A DNA stretch of 64,000 bases, from the NCBI GenBank assembly GCA_003158855.1, contig PMLJ01000030.1, forward strand, positions 18,285-82,284, written 5' to 3'. Under the pieces are notes generated by a model. That model saw nothing but the letters and a program-made list of their open reading frames with translations, did no database searches and was not told the DNA's origin. Source of the DNA: Acidimicrobiaceae bacterium. GTDB lineage: Bacteria; Actinomycetota; Acidimicrobiia; Acidimicrobiales; RAAP-2. Positions 9,286 through 18,178 of the stretch are shown piece after piece. The translations under genes and the position numbers were made by a program. The number at the start of each line of letters is the position of its first letter. The stretch's first letter is position 1.

Positions 9286-10101
9286 ATGGTTGATCTAGCT
9301 TCAACGCAACGCCGCATGGCGGCGGTGGGCGTGGTCCTTGTCGCGTTCGTCGGGGGTTTCGTGGTTCCGGGCGGGGTGTCGTCGGCAGATTCGAGCACGA
9401 CGAGTTCTTCTTCATCCACGACGTCCACCGTCACGCCAGGTTCCAGCACGACGGTTGTGGCGCCGCCCACCACCACGACTACCGTAAGGAAGCCTCACCC
9501 AGCTCCGGTACTGAGGCTGGGCAGCAGCGGACCGTCCGTGCTCGTCCTTCAGCGACGCCTCTCCTCGCTGGGGTACTGGCTCGGCCAACCGAACGGGATC
9601 TTCGGCGACAGCACCCAGCAGGCCGTCTACGCGCTGCAGAAGGCGGCTTCGATTCGACGCGATGGCGCGGTGGGTCCGGTGACCGCCGCCGCGATTGCAC
9701 GGGGCGTCAGAGCCCGACCCCGGAGCAGATCCGGCAACGTGGTTGAGGTCGACCTGGGCGATGATCTGCTCATGATCGTGAAGGGCGGCAAGCTCGTGGC
9801 GGCACTCAACACCTCGACGGGGGGTGGCTACACCTACCGCAGCGATGGCGTCACCGCCGTCGCGGACACGCCACTCGGGGTCTTCCACATCTATCGTCAA
9901 GTGAACGGCCTCGTCATCGACTCGCTCGGCGAGCTGTGGCGTCCGAAGTACTTCGACAGCGGGTTCGCGATCCACGGAGACTCCTTCGTGCCGCCCTATC
10001 CGGTCTCGCACGGGTGCGTGCGAGTGAGCAACGAGGCGATCGATTGGATCTGGGCGAGGAACCTGCTCACCGTCGGTACCAAAGTCTTGGTCTACGACTG
10101 A
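9286..10101 (+). CDS. L,D-transpeptidase with peptidoglycan-binding domain
   Basis: Exported cell-wall enzyme of 271 aa that makes or edits 3-3 peptidoglycan crosslinks. Order of parts: signal peptide or anchor (about residues 9-33), Ser/Thr/Pro-rich linker (34-70), PG_binding_1 domain (about 74-132, with LQRRLSSLGY and GIFGDST), then a YkuD catalytic domain ending in the active-site pattern IHGD followed by SHGCVRVSN, whose Cys is the nucleophile. The frame is open 110 codons further upstream, but the ATG at 9286 is chosen because the signal peptide follows it. Confidence 0.88.
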   Translation: MVDLASTQRRMAAVGVVLVAFVGGFVVPGGVSSADSSTTSSSSSTTSTVTPGSSTTVVAPPTTTTTVRKPHPAPVLRLGSSGPSVLVLQRRLSSLGYWLGQPNGIFGDSTQQAVYALQKAASIRRDGAVGPVTAAAIARGVRARPRSRSGNVVEVDLGDDLLMIVKGGKLVAALNTSTGGGYTYRSDGVTAVADTPLGVFHIYRQVNGLVIDSLGELWRPKYFDSGFAIHGDSFVPPYPVSHGCVRVSNEAIDWIWARNLLTVGTKVLVYD

Positions 10102-10248
10102 GCGCCACCGACGGCATTGCACCGATCGGGCGGGCCTGATCGGGTCATCATCGCGCAGGACCAGCATCGGTGGTCTCGTGCCAACACTGGCACGACGACA
10201 GCGACCATCGAATTCTCGGGTGGCTCTTCGTCACCTCGGACGGTTGAT

Positions 10249-10974
10249 CTACTTGGTTGTTCGTCGAAGCGTGGCGGCCCCCACGGCGAGGGCCGCGATG
10301 ATGTAGGCGACCATGATGGCGACTTGGCCAAGGTAGTACTCGCTGGACTGCAAGGGTGCAATGGCGTGCACTGCTGCAGTCATCGGAAGTACGTCAGCGA
10401 CATATCGCAGGGCCGTCGGCAACTCATTCACGGGGACTACAAGTCCGCACAGAAGAAGTTGGGGCAAGATGAACGCGGGCATGAACTGTACGGCTTGAAA
10501 CTCGGAGTGGGCCAGTGCGCTCAGCGCGAGCCCGAAGGCCGTGCCGAGCAGTCCGGCACAGAGTGCCACGACACTTATTCTCCACGGCACGCCGTGATGC
10601 GCCAAGCCGAACCAGGTGTAAGAGAGCGTCGAGACCAATGCACTCTGTGCGACGGCGACGAGCCCGAAGGCGAGGGCGTACCCATCGACGAACTCCGCCT
10701 TAGTGAGCGGGAGTGTGAGGAGCCGTTCGAGGGTGCCGACGGATCGTTCACGAAGCGTCGTCACCGATGTCACGAGGAACATGACAATCAGGGGAAAGAC
10801 CCCGAGAAGTTTTGGGCCGACGGCGTTGAACGATCCCGGACTCTTCTGCAGGGACCACGCCAGGAGACCGACCAAAGCGGATGGAACCAGCATCAACAAC
10901 GCAACCGTCCGAGGGTCGTGGCGCAGTTGTTGAACAATTCGACGGGTGGTCAGGAATGTGCGGCGCATGCTCAT
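10249..10974 (-). CDS. ABC-2 type transporter permease
   Basis: 241-aa membrane component of a two-gene ABC exporter, with six hydrophobic segments and the ABC-2 region around SVGTLERLLTLPLTKAEF. It overlaps the stop of the upstream ATPase gene by 4 nt (ATGA), so the pair is coupled. Substrate unknown; such pairs export drugs, lipids or antibiotics. Confidence 0.82.
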   Translation of the reverse strand: MSMRRTFLTTRRIVQQLRHDPRTVALLMLVPSALVGLLAWSLQKSPGSFNAVGPKLLGVFPLIVMFLVTSVTTLRERSVGTLERLLTLPLTKAEFVDGYALAFGLVAVAQSALVSTLSYTWFGLAHHGVPWRISVVALCAGLLGTAFGLALSALAHSEFQAVQFMPAFILPQLLLCGLVVPVNELPTALRYVADVLPMTAAVHAIAPLQSSEYYLGQVAIMVAYIIAALAVGAATLRRTTK

Positions 10975-11699
10975 CGGGCGCCCTCGATGAGGCGGATAAA
11001 CGCTTCGTCGTACGTTGCAGCCCCTGTGGCGCTCAGCAGCTCACCAGGGGTTGTGTCGAAGAGGAGCTCACCGTTGCGTAGAAGCAGGATCCGACCGCAA
11101 CGAGCAGCCCCGTCAAGCACATGGCTCGAGACCACGACCGTGGTACCTCGGTCGGCAAGGCCTTCGAACGTACGCCACAGATCCCGACGAAGGAGAGGGT
11201 CAAGTCCAACAGTGGGTTCATCCAGCATCAGGACCGGAGGCGACCCTAGTAGCGCAATCGCTAGGGAGACCCTGATCTGTTCGCCACCGGACAGTGACGA
11301 GACAATCCGATTCGCCAACGCGGCGAGTTCGACTTGATCGATGACGCGGCTCACTTCTGAACGGGAGAGTTCCAGGACGCCCGCAAAATAGACGAGATTC
11401 TCTTCAATGGTCAGGTCGAAATAGACGGCGGGACTCTGGGCCATGTAGCCAATTCGATTGCGGAGGGAAGGCGCTCCGGCTCGTTCACCCAAGGCCTTGA
11501 TCGTTCCACCCGTAATTGCCTGCACTCCGAGAATGGATCGCATCAGAGTACTCTTCCCGCTGCCGCTCGGACCGAGCAGACCTACGAGTTCTCCGCGTTT
11601 GACGGTGAAGGAAATCGACTTGAGGATCTCGTTCTTGTGGCGAACGACTCGAAGATCTTCTGCCGCCAGAGCCCACGGGAGCGGGGGGTTCACAGTCAC
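10971..11699 (-). CDS. ABC transporter ATP-binding protein
   Basis: 242-aa ATPase. Walker A is GPSGSGKST, the Q-loop region is YMAQSP, the signature is LSGGEQ and Walker B is LMLDEPTVGLDP, followed by the H-loop His in SSHVLD. It is the first gene of the pair with the overlapping permease at 10249-10974 and energises export by it. Confidence 0.88.
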   Translation of the reverse strand: MTVNPPLPWALAAEDLRVVRHKNEILKSISFTVKRGELVGLLGPSGSGKSTLMRSILGVQAITGGTIKALGERAGAPSLRNRIGYMAQSPAVYFDLTIEENLVYFAGVLELSRSEVSRVIDQVELAALANRIVSSLSGGEQIRVSLAIALLGSPPVLMLDEPTVGLDPLLRRDLWRTFEGLADRGTTVVVSSHVLDGAARCGRILLLRNGELLFDTTPGELLSATGAATYDEAFIRLIEGAR

Positions 11700-13029
11700 T
11701 GACCGATTCTAATTTCGTCTTGTCGAAACACCTCACTGGCCAGCTCTTCGTCCACGTCCGGCAGTGCCACCGGACTATTTGGTCACCTTTCGGGCCTAGT
11801 CCAGACACCAAGGATCAGCAATGATGAGTGGGGGACCCGTACTTCCCGGGGCATCCTTTCGAGCGCCTAGACGACTTCTGGATGAGTTCGTGCCCCTCGA
11901 TGGAGGTCACCAGGGAAGGATCTGGTCGGGCCTGCCACTTCGCGGCAAGGCTCCAATCGAATCTGAACCAAGGATCGCCCCTTGGTCGTTGCCTTCGGGG
12001 TTTCGTTCAGCGCTTCAATGTTGCAAGTGTGTTCGATCATCTTTCGCGTCCAGGACATCCGATGGACAACGCCCCCCAAGCATTCCGGCCATGGTTTTGT
12101 ACAGCGCAGAGCACCCGGGGCATGACCCACCTTGCGCCGGTTGGCCTGCTGCGCATTCGCCGCGTCAAGGCCGAGGGACATCAACACGCTCGCTAAGGGC
12201 ACATCGAAGTGTCCTCGAGTCCCCGGCCTGCTTCCGGGCGAGGCGTTGGCGTAAGGTCGCTCAGTGGAGAGGTAATGGCACCAAGAACCTCCTCAGGCTC
12301 GGATCGAGTGTGTGGGACAATTGGCGAATGGGATCCAGCGGAGATAAGCCTAGAAAGTTTCGGCGCCGAATGGAAAAGGTGCCGAGGGCTGAAGAAGTCA
12401 CGAATATCCACCTTGCGGGACTTGGCGAAAGCAGTTCCGGTGTTTCGGGGACGCGCCTCGGCCACGAGGCAGCTCACGGACGAAGTCAGGACATCGGACC
12501 AGTTGGCAAGTTCGTGCTTTGGTGCCTGGGACGCCGTCCCAAGGAGCCTCAGCCGGAGCGCGGGCCAGATCAAGAGTCTGGACACGAGCAGTAGTAGCGC
12601 TCGAGCGCTGCCCGGTTCTGGCAGCCCTCCCGATGTACGGGCGACTCGCTCACGTCGGCTGCGGCCTAATTGGATCATTTCCGACATCGGTCAGCTTTTG
12701 TCGGGTTCCGATGGAGATACGTCTCCGATCAGCGGATTCACTTTGGCGGACCGATCGGTTTCCAAGTGGATTCACGTGTACCCGCGTGGCGCGGATCGTG
12801 GCATTCGGAGGAGCAAGGCATCTCTTCTCAATCGGTGCTTGGAGGGGGCCATCACAGCCAGTTCGTTGGACTACACCATGTTCAATGGTGGTTGGAACGA
12901 ATCGGAGGAGGCAGGGTCATAAGGCCCTAGTCAGGGCGGACTTCCATTCCTAGGATTGTGAACAGTGGGGGTTGGAATTTGGCGTCTCCCGCCTGGCAAA
13001 CGATCAGGGAAAAGAGAGAGAGGTGCGAA
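11700..13029. other. 1.3-kb region without a confident gene
   Basis: Several long open frames occur on both strands (for example 11821-12594, 12209-12922 and 12193-12687), but they overlap one another, have Arg/Ser/Pro-rich translations, no domain motif and no convincing ribosome binding site. I read this stretch as non-coding or heavily decayed DNA. Confidence 0.45.
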
Positions 13030-13293
13030 ATGGGCCTTCCTGGAATGGTGCTAAGTGCCATCGCAGCTGTCGCAGGGGCGATTATGTACTGGGCCGTCAC
13101 CTATCAAGGTACGGGCTTTCGTCTGTCCACCGTCGGTCTCATCCTCATGATTGCCGGGGCGGCCGGATTCGTCGTCTCGTCGATTGTCTTTGCTACGTCG
13201 CGACGTCAGGTGAGCACCGGCACGCACTCCATGGACCGCCAGGTCACCGACTCGCAAGGTGGCTCAAGTTCAGTGCACGAGGAGCGTAAGTAA
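13030..13293 (+). CDS. Small two-TM membrane protein (DUF6458-like)
   Basis: 87 aa. Hydrophobic segments at about residues 4-22 and 36-58, the second with the pattern VGLILMIAGAAGFV, then a charged tail. The ATG at 13030 is preceded by GAGAGAGG, a good ribosome binding site; an open extension upstream is ignored. The pattern matches the actinobacterial DUF6458 group, often near stress genes. Followed by a CsbD gene and another tiny membrane protein. Confidence 0.65.
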   Translation: MGLPGMVLSAIAAVAGAIMYWAVTYQGTGFRLSTVGLILMIAGAAGFVVSSIVFATSRRQVSTGTHSMDRQVTDSQGGSSSVHEERK

Positions 13294-13420
13294 CGGATTC
13301 TGGGCACGTTGAGTTCACGTTGCGAATGTTCCAGGTTCCTCATTGAGGGTGAATTGGTTCGCACGCAGCCGAAGTTGGCGGACTGTTTTCAATTATCACA
13401 ACGAAGAAGGATGGTGCGTC

Positions 13421-13645
13421 ATGGCAGGAAAGATTGAGAAGTCGAAGGGCAAGGTCAAGGAAGCCGTCGGAACCCTTACTGGTAACAAGGAGTTGGAATC
13501 CGAGGGCAAGATCGACCGTCGCGCTGGCGAGGCGAAGGAGAAGGTTGGCCGTGTGAAGAGCAAGGTCGAAGCGGCGGCCGAGCAGGCAGAACGCAAGGCC
13601 GTAAAGGCGATTGACAAGGCCAAGGGCGCTGCGCATCGCAAGTAG
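13421..13645 (+). CDS. CsbD-family stress protein
   Basis: 74 aa. The start KIEKSKGKVKEAVGTLTGN is diagnostic for CsbD, a small, highly charged general-stress protein of unknown molecular role. The C-terminal half is an Ala/Lys/Glu-rich helix. GAAGG lies 9 bases before the ATG. Flanked by two small membrane proteins. Confidence 0.9.
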   Translation: MAGKIEKSKGKVKEAVGTLTGNKELESEGKIDRRAGEAKEKVGRVKSKVEAAAEQAERKAVKAIDKAKGAAHRK

Positions 13646-13737
13646 TTCTTGATTTCCGCGCTCGTCTCCCTTTTTTCAAAACGGCGAACTGGCGGCAGTC
13701 AGCAATATGAAGATTAGGTACTAGCAGTGGAGGCATT

Positions 13738-13893
13738 GTGATTATTCTCGGTTTGATTCTTCTCCTCATTGGGTTCGTTACGGGGATTGCAATTGTGTGG
13801 ACAATCGGGATGATTGTGCTTGTAGTTGGACTGGTTCTCTGGCTTCTCGGAGCGTTGGGTCACGCTGTTGGAGGTCGACGGCACTACTACTGA
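13738..13893 (+). CDS. Tiny membrane protein (DUF6131-like)
   Basis: 51 aa starting at GTG 13738, with an ideal GGAGG four bases upstream. Two hydrophobic hairpin segments (VIILGLILLLIGFVTGI and MIVLVVGLVLWLLGALG) are followed by a GGRRHYY tail. This layout, including the GRRHY-type end, is that of the DUF6131 family. It is too short for routine gene calling. With the CsbD gene it forms a likely stress-related cluster. Confidence 0.8.
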   Translation: MIILGLILLLIGFVTGIAIVWTIGMIVLVVGLVLWLLGALGHAVGGRRHYY

Positions 13894-14249
13894 CCTTCAA
13901 CGTGGGCGTAGGCACCGCTGGAACCCTTAGAACCGGATGACAGCGGCGTAATCAGTCGGTCGTGACGCTCGAGCGCTTGGTGCATACCGCGTGATCGCCA
14001 GGTGCACAAACGTCAGGTGGATGAAGGAGTTGAGCCTCACTCTCACGCCGTTGGCGGAACCGACGAGGGGGACTGACCCACCCTCTGGACCCTTCACCAT
14101 CCTGGAGCGAACTTGCACGCCCTTCGTGCGGTGGTTTGCCATGGCGGGGAGATTAGGCGAGGCCAACCACAGCGGCAACCGTGCTCAACCAGATCTCCCT
14201 GATACGAAGGCTGAGTAATGGCCCGCTGCGCCCACAGGCGAAAGGTTGC
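13894..14249. other. Intergenic region with no confident gene
   Basis: 356 bases between the tiny membrane protein and arsR. Frames at 13927-14178 (reverse) and 13991-14218 (forward) are open but show no motif or ribosome binding site. Confidence 0.4.
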
Positions 14250-14594
14250 TCACTCGGACAGAATCCGCGCGACGACCTTGAGACGCTCCGGCACGACGCG
14301 CCACCACATCCACCGTCCCCGTTTCTCGCCAGCGATAAGGCCAGCCTCGGCAAGAATTCTCGTGTGATGTGAAATGGTCGGCTGGCTCTTGCCGAGTGGC
14401 TCCTCCAGCGCGCAACTGCAGACCTCGTCTTCCGAAGCGATGAGAGACAGCATTCGGAGTCTGGCCGGATCACTGAGAGCCCCAAAGATCTGGGCCATGT
14501 CACCCGCCTCAAGTTCGGATAATGCGCCAGCGCCTATTGGGCTGCAGCAGTTGACTACGGCCTCGTCGACGGTGATGGTCTTGGGATGCGACAT
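14250..14594 (-). CDS. arsR: ArsR/SmtB-family arsenic-responsive repressor
   Basis: 114-aa winged-helix repressor. The recognition helix region is KSQPTISHHTRIL, preceded by EVCSCAL, the Cys-x-Cys arsenite-sensing site of ArsR. Further N-terminal cysteines (NCC near residue 15) may add thiol ligands. The start was set at MSHPKT. It is divergent from arsI-acr3-arsC and shares a 79-base gap with two TTGAC-N6-GTCAA palindromes, so it very likely represses both directions until arsenite or an organoarsenical binds. Confidence 0.93.
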   Translation of the reverse strand: MSHPKTITVDEAVVNCCSPIGAGALSELEAGDMAQIFGALSDPARLRMLSLIASEDEVCSCALEEPLGKSQPTISHHTRILAEAGLIAGEKRGRWMWWRVVPERLKVVARILSE

Positions 14595-14609
14595 TGGACT
14601 CATCATACT

Positions 14610-14625
14610 ATTGACAACAGTCAAT
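14610..14625. promoter_or_regulatory. Candidate ArsR operator 1
   Basis: ATTGACAACAGTCAAT: arms ATTGAC/GTCAAT around a 4-base centre. It lies 16 bases upstream of arsR and almost repeats the second site 34 bases away. Confidence 0.75.
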
Positions 14626-14643
14626 GTATTCACTACTCTCTTC

Positions 14644-14659
14644 ATTGACAAACGTCAAT
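14644..14659. promoter_or_regulatory. Candidate ArsR operator 2
   Basis: ATTGACAAACGTCAAT: same arms ATTGAC/GTCAAT as operator 1. It sits 15 bases before the arsI start, immediately upstream of the TAAGGAG ribosome binding site, so bound repressor would block arsI transcription. Confidence 0.75.
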
Positions 14660-14673
14660 CTAAGGAGCCCAGC

Positions 14674-15120
14674 GTGTCCAGACTGCAACTCGCCCTCAAC
14701 GTATCCAACCTCGATGAGGCCGTGGAGTTCTACGCGAAGTTCTTCGGCACCCAGCCGTCCAAATTGCGTCCGGGATACGCGAATTTCGCGATTGATGAGC
14801 CGCCTCTCAAGTTGGTGCTCTTTGAGAACCCCGAGGCCCCCGGCACCATCAACCACCTCGGGGTCGAGGTCTTCTCGGCAGATGAGGTGAAAGTGGCTGC
14901 CCAGCATCTCTCCGAACAAGGATTCGTCACCGACCTCGAAGATCAGACAACTTGTTGCTACGCGGTCCAGGACAAGGTCTGGGTCGATGGTCCCGACGGT
15001 TCTCGCTGGGAGGTATATACGGTCCTCGCCGACGCAAGCGACACGTCATCGTCGGCCAGCGACGACACGTGTTGCACGCCAGTGACGGTGACGACGACCG
15101 AGACCGCGCCGTGCTGCTGA
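14674..15120 (+). CDS. arsI: ArsI-like C-As lyase / CadI-family dioxygenase
   Basis: 148 aa, vicinal-oxygen-chelate fold. In ArsI the Fe(II) ligands are a Gln, a His and a Glu and the substrate binds a vicinal Cys pair; here they correspond to Gln in LQLALNV, His in NHLGVEV, Glu in WEVYTVL and the pair in TTCCYA. The tail is Ser/Thr-rich with DTCC and a terminal CC, typical thiol-rich ends that may capture arsenic. It cleaves the C-As bond of trivalent organoarsenicals to arsenite. GTG start with TAAGGAG upstream; 31 bases before the arsenite permease gene. Confidence 0.85.
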   Translation: MSRLQLALNVSNLDEAVEFYAKFFGTQPSKLRPGYANFAIDEPPLKLVLFENPEAPGTINHLGVEVFSADEVKVAAQHLSEQGFVTDLEDQTTCCYAVQDKVWVDGPDGSRWEVYTVLADASDTSSSASDDTCCTPVTVTTTETAPCC

Positions 15121-15151
15121 ACTTTCGCTTGAGCGCAACTTGCGGGCGACC

Positions 15152-16264
15152 ATGAGTGGCGCCATCTCTCCTCACGCGCCGGAAAGCGAAGTAGCCGCAC
15201 CGGTAGGCGCTCAATTGTCGTTTCTCAACCGGTTCCTGCCGATATGGATCCTCTTGGCCATGGCTTTGGGCCTCGTGCTCGGCCGGACCGTGCCGAGTCT
15301 CAACAGGCACCTCAACGCAGTGCAGGTGACGTCGGGTACGTCGCTTCCAATCTTCTTGGGACTGCTGGTGATGATGTATCCGGTGTTGGCGAAGGTCCGC
15401 TACGACCGGCTGGGCACGGTGACGCGCGATCGACCGTTGCTGGTCGCGTCGCTAGTGCTCAACTGGCTGGTCGGCCCGGCAGTAATGTTCGCCCTCGCGT
15501 GGCTGCTGTTGCCCGACTTGCCAACGTATCGAACCGGCCTGATCATCGTCGGCCTTGCACGTTGCATTGCGATGGTGCTGATCTGGAACGACTTGGCGGG
15601 CGGCGACCGTGAGGCGGCGGCCGTGCTCGTGGCACTGAACTCCTTGTTCCAGATCGTCGCCTTCGCCCTGCTCGGCTACTTCTATCTGAAGGTGCTGCCC
15701 GGATGGCTTGGTCTCAGCACGCAGGGGCTGCATCTGTCGATATTGCGCATCGCCGAGACCGTCGCCATCTTCCTCGGGATACCGCTTGTCGCTGGCTATC
15801 TGACGCGCACCATGGGTGAACGCATGCGGGGCCGAGAATGGTACGAATCGAAGTTGTTGCCCCGCCTCGGCCCCTTCGCCCTCTACGGGTTGCTCTACAC
15901 CATCGTGATCCTCTTCGCCCTACAGGGCCACACCATCACCTCTCGGCCCGGAGACGTGGCGCGCATCGCGTTGCCGCTCCTGGGCTATTTCGCAATCATG
16001 TGGTTCGGGTCGTTCGCAATCGGCCGAGCTCTCGGGCTGCCCTACGACCGAACGGCGACCTTGGCATTCACCGCGGCGGGGAACAACTTTGAGTTGGCCA
16101 TCGCGGTCGCAATTGGCGTCTTTGGCGTCACGAGCGGAGAGGCGCTGGCCGGGGTGGTCGGTCCGCTCATTGAGGTGCCGGTGCTCGTCGGATTGGTCTA
16201 TGTTTCGTTGTGGGCGAAGCGCCGCTTTTACGGGCCGGTTACCGTCGTTGAAGTGGCTCCATGA
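15152..16264 (+). CDS. acr3: ACR3-type arsenite efflux permease
   Basis: About 370 aa with ten membrane segments. ACR3 hallmarks include LARCIAMVLIWNDLAGGD, which contains the conserved Cys needed for arsenite transport, and TAAGNNFELAIAVAIG with its conserved Glu. It exports arsenite made by ArsC or ArsI. The start is uncertain (ATG at 15152, or TTG at 15140). The stop overlaps the arsC start by 4 nt. Confidence 0.93.
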   Translation: MSGAISPHAPESEVAAPVGAQLSFLNRFLPIWILLAMALGLVLGRTVPSLNRHLNAVQVTSGTSLPIFLGLLVMMYPVLAKVRYDRLGTVTRDRPLLVASLVLNWLVGPAVMFALAWLLLPDLPTYRTGLIIVGLARCIAMVLIWNDLAGGDREAAAVLVALNSLFQIVAFALLGYFYLKVLPGWLGLSTQGLHLSILRIAETVAIFLGIPLVAGYLTRTMGERMRGREWYESKLLPRLGPFALYGLLYTIVILFALQGHTITSRPGDVARIALPLLGYFAIMWFGSFAIGRALGLPYDRTATLAFTAAGNNFELAIAVAIGVFGVTSGEALAGVVGPLIEVPVLVGLVYVSLWAKRRFYGPVTVVEVAP

Positions 16265-16674
16265 ACGTTCGCCCTCACATGCTCTTCCTGTGCGTGCACA
16301 ACGCTGGGCGTTTTCAGATGGCCGCGGCCTTTGCTCGAGAGATTGGTGGAGACCGCATCGTCGTGCTCTCGGCGGGTTCCTCGCCCGGAGAGACATTGAA
16401 TCCCGCCGTGGTCAGCGCAATGCTGGAAAAGGGCGTCGATATCTCAAATGAGACGCCTCGGAAGTTGACGGACGAAATGGGACGAGGCGCCGACGTTGTC
16501 GTCACTATGGGTTGCGGCGACGTCTGTCCCGTCTACTCGGGCAAGCGATATCTCGACTGGGAGTTGACCGACCCAGCGGGAAGGCGGATCGATGAAGTCC
16601 GCGCGATTCGAGACGACATTGAAGAGCGCGTTCGTGACCTCGTCGGCGAACTTCTTGCGACGATTGAAACGTAA
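16261..16674 (+). CDS. arsC: Arsenate reductase, mycothiol/mycoredoxin-type (LMW-phosphatase fold)
   Basis: 137 aa, low-molecular-weight tyrosine phosphatase fold, reducing arsenate to arsenite for export by ACR3. The P-loop is CVHNAGR followed by F; this family normally has Ser or Thr after the Arg, so the Phe is unusual. The MGCGDVCPVY segment and acidic DWELTDPAG loop match actinobacterial ArsC that uses mycothiol. It overlaps the permease stop (ATGA). Confidence 0.88.
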   Translation: MNVRPHMLFLCVHNAGRFQMAAAFAREIGGDRIVVLSAGSSPGETLNPAVVSAMLEKGVDISNETPRKLTDEMGRGADVVVTMGCGDVCPVYSGKRYLDWELTDPAGRRIDEVRAIRDDIEERVRDLVGELLATIET

Positions 16675-16767
16675 GCGTTGCAGCCATCAAGCACCGTGTC
16701 GACCCCCAGAGGTCGTGGTTGAGCTGCACAGAGGGCCGATCCCCCGCCGCTCTGGATCTTGAGAAAA

Positions 16768-16788
16768 TGGTGGGCGAGGGGGACTTGA
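16768..16788. repeat. attL: left direct repeat of the island (copy of tRNA-Leu 3' end)
   Basis: 21 nt beginning TGGTGGGCGAG, then a G run, ending GGACTTGA. It matches, in the same orientation, the 3' end of tRNA-Leu at 35439-35460 except for one G in the G run (5 here, 6 there). A second copy of a tRNA 3' end 18.7 kb from the intact tRNA, with a tyrosine integrase next to the tRNA, is the classic footprint of site-specific integration. Confidence 0.8.
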
Positions 16789-16935
16789 GAGTCTCCAGAG
16801 GTCTAAACGGACCCCTCGGCCACTTTCCGACTAACTCGCACCCTTTTAGGGGAGTGGTTGGTCATGGGCGACATGGTAGCGCGGTGGCGACACTTCCGCC
16901 AGCGTGGTGTCACATGGTTGGGGCACGATGGTGGT

Positions 16936-17121
16936 ATGCGGATCCAAGACCTTTCCGATGTCCAGCGACTTATGGACGAGAGGGCGTGTGAGGTTGCCGC
17001 GCTCGAGTTCAAGTCGGATGCCCCGCTCGATTACAGAGAGGCGAAGAAGAAGTTTGCTAGGGACGTCACTTCGTTGGGCAAGGACTCGGCGTTTGATGGC
17101 CTTTTGGGTTGGTTACGATAA
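16936..17121 (+). pseudogene. Truncated AlbA_2 (Schlafen/AAA_4) domain protein
   Basis: 61 aa reading MRIQDLSDVQRLMDE, then LEFKSDAPLDY and KFARDVTSLGKDS, the opening of an AlbA_2 putative DNA-binding domain, where the family continues into a long N-terminal domain and C-terminal regulatory region. Here the frame stops at once, so it is a fragment. Such genes often accompany mobile elements. It lies just inside the left island boundary. Confidence 0.5.
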
Positions 17122-17260
17122 AAACGACCCACGTTAGGGCGATTTAGGCAGCCTTCGCGGGGCCGTGAGTGGCGAAAACGCCAGTAGCACCACGGTGTTC
17201 CGAGCGGAACCGCATCGAGACAGCTACGCGACCGGCACGTCCACGGCAGCACGTAATTGG

Positions 17261-18160
17261 TCAGGACCGCTGCTCATTGCGCAGCCAGTCGCGGAAGAAC
17301 GGATCTGCGACGGTGACTACGCCATCACGCTCTACGACCGTTTCGTCGTCCTCAAACTCTCGAAGAGCTTTAGCCACAGAGGCCGCGTTGGCGTAGCCCA
17401 CCGAGCGTACGAACCGTGCGGCCGTTGGCTGGCGCACCTCAGCGCTCGCCAGCCCCCACAGCACGCGCCGATGTCCGAAGGCGAGCTTGGAAAAGCGCTC
17501 TGCGTAAACCACGGACTCATGCGCTACAACCTGATGCGTCGCAACGGCGACTCGCGCGGATGTGATGGTCTGGCTCGAGGCATCGAATGCCTCGTAGGCA
17601 AGGCGCTGGATGTCGTGGGGAATCGGACCAGCTTGATCGCAAATGTCTAGCGCCACCGCGGCGCTCATCGACTTGCCTCCGGATTTCGCACGTCGTTGAA
17701 GGTAGCGCTGCATGACTGGAACCTCGACGGGCCCGAGCGCCAGCCGTTCAGCCATGTTGTAGAGCGGTGCGCCGGGGGCGAGCACCAGTGACTCCATGAG
17801 GTGGCGCCGTGATCCGGCAAGCACGAGTGACACGCCAGGGTGCTCATCGCACAGGGCTTTGAGAAGTTCGGGCAGTCGCGGGCTCAACTCGGCCGTGGCT
17901 TGGAACTCATCAAGCATCAACACAGCGGGGCCGCTCATGGCCAACTCCGCCAAGATGCGGAACACATCGTCGATTAGTTGCTCGGCCTCGCGAGGGGTGG
18001 TGCTCGGAGCGAGGCTAAAAGAGGGGTGGCCGGCATCGTCGAACGTGACTGTGAATTGTGGACGTAGTCGCTTGGCAAACTCCACCACTGCCTGAGCGCT
18101 GCGACGCCAACTCCCACCAGTGAGCCACGTCGAAGAACACCATTGTCCACTCCTCCAGTT
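17261..18160 (-). pseudogene. AAA-family ATPase, 5'-truncated and probably frameshifted
   Basis: The main open part (17261-18088, 275 aa) holds Walker B as LMLDEFQ and an arginine-finger-like segment LVLAGSRRHLM, then a helical domain and a winged-helix-like C-terminus ending in DPFFRDWLR. This is the archaeal/bacterial ATPase type common in mobile DNA. The Walker A P-loop expected upstream is missing. Upstream sequence in another frame (VFFDVAHWWELASQRS) looks like the preceding strand-helix, indicating a frameshift near 18090 and loss of the N-terminus. Confidence 0.6.
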
Positions 18161-18178
18161 CAGGTCACCTTATAGTCG

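Noticed and set aside
12193..12922. Long overlapping frames on both strands
   Set aside because: Low-complexity Arg/Ser/Pro translations and no motif; typical of chance frames in high-GC DNA.
14250..16674. ars operon as part of the island
   Set aside because: It lies outside the left repeat at 16768; it could be acquired separately but no boundary was found.
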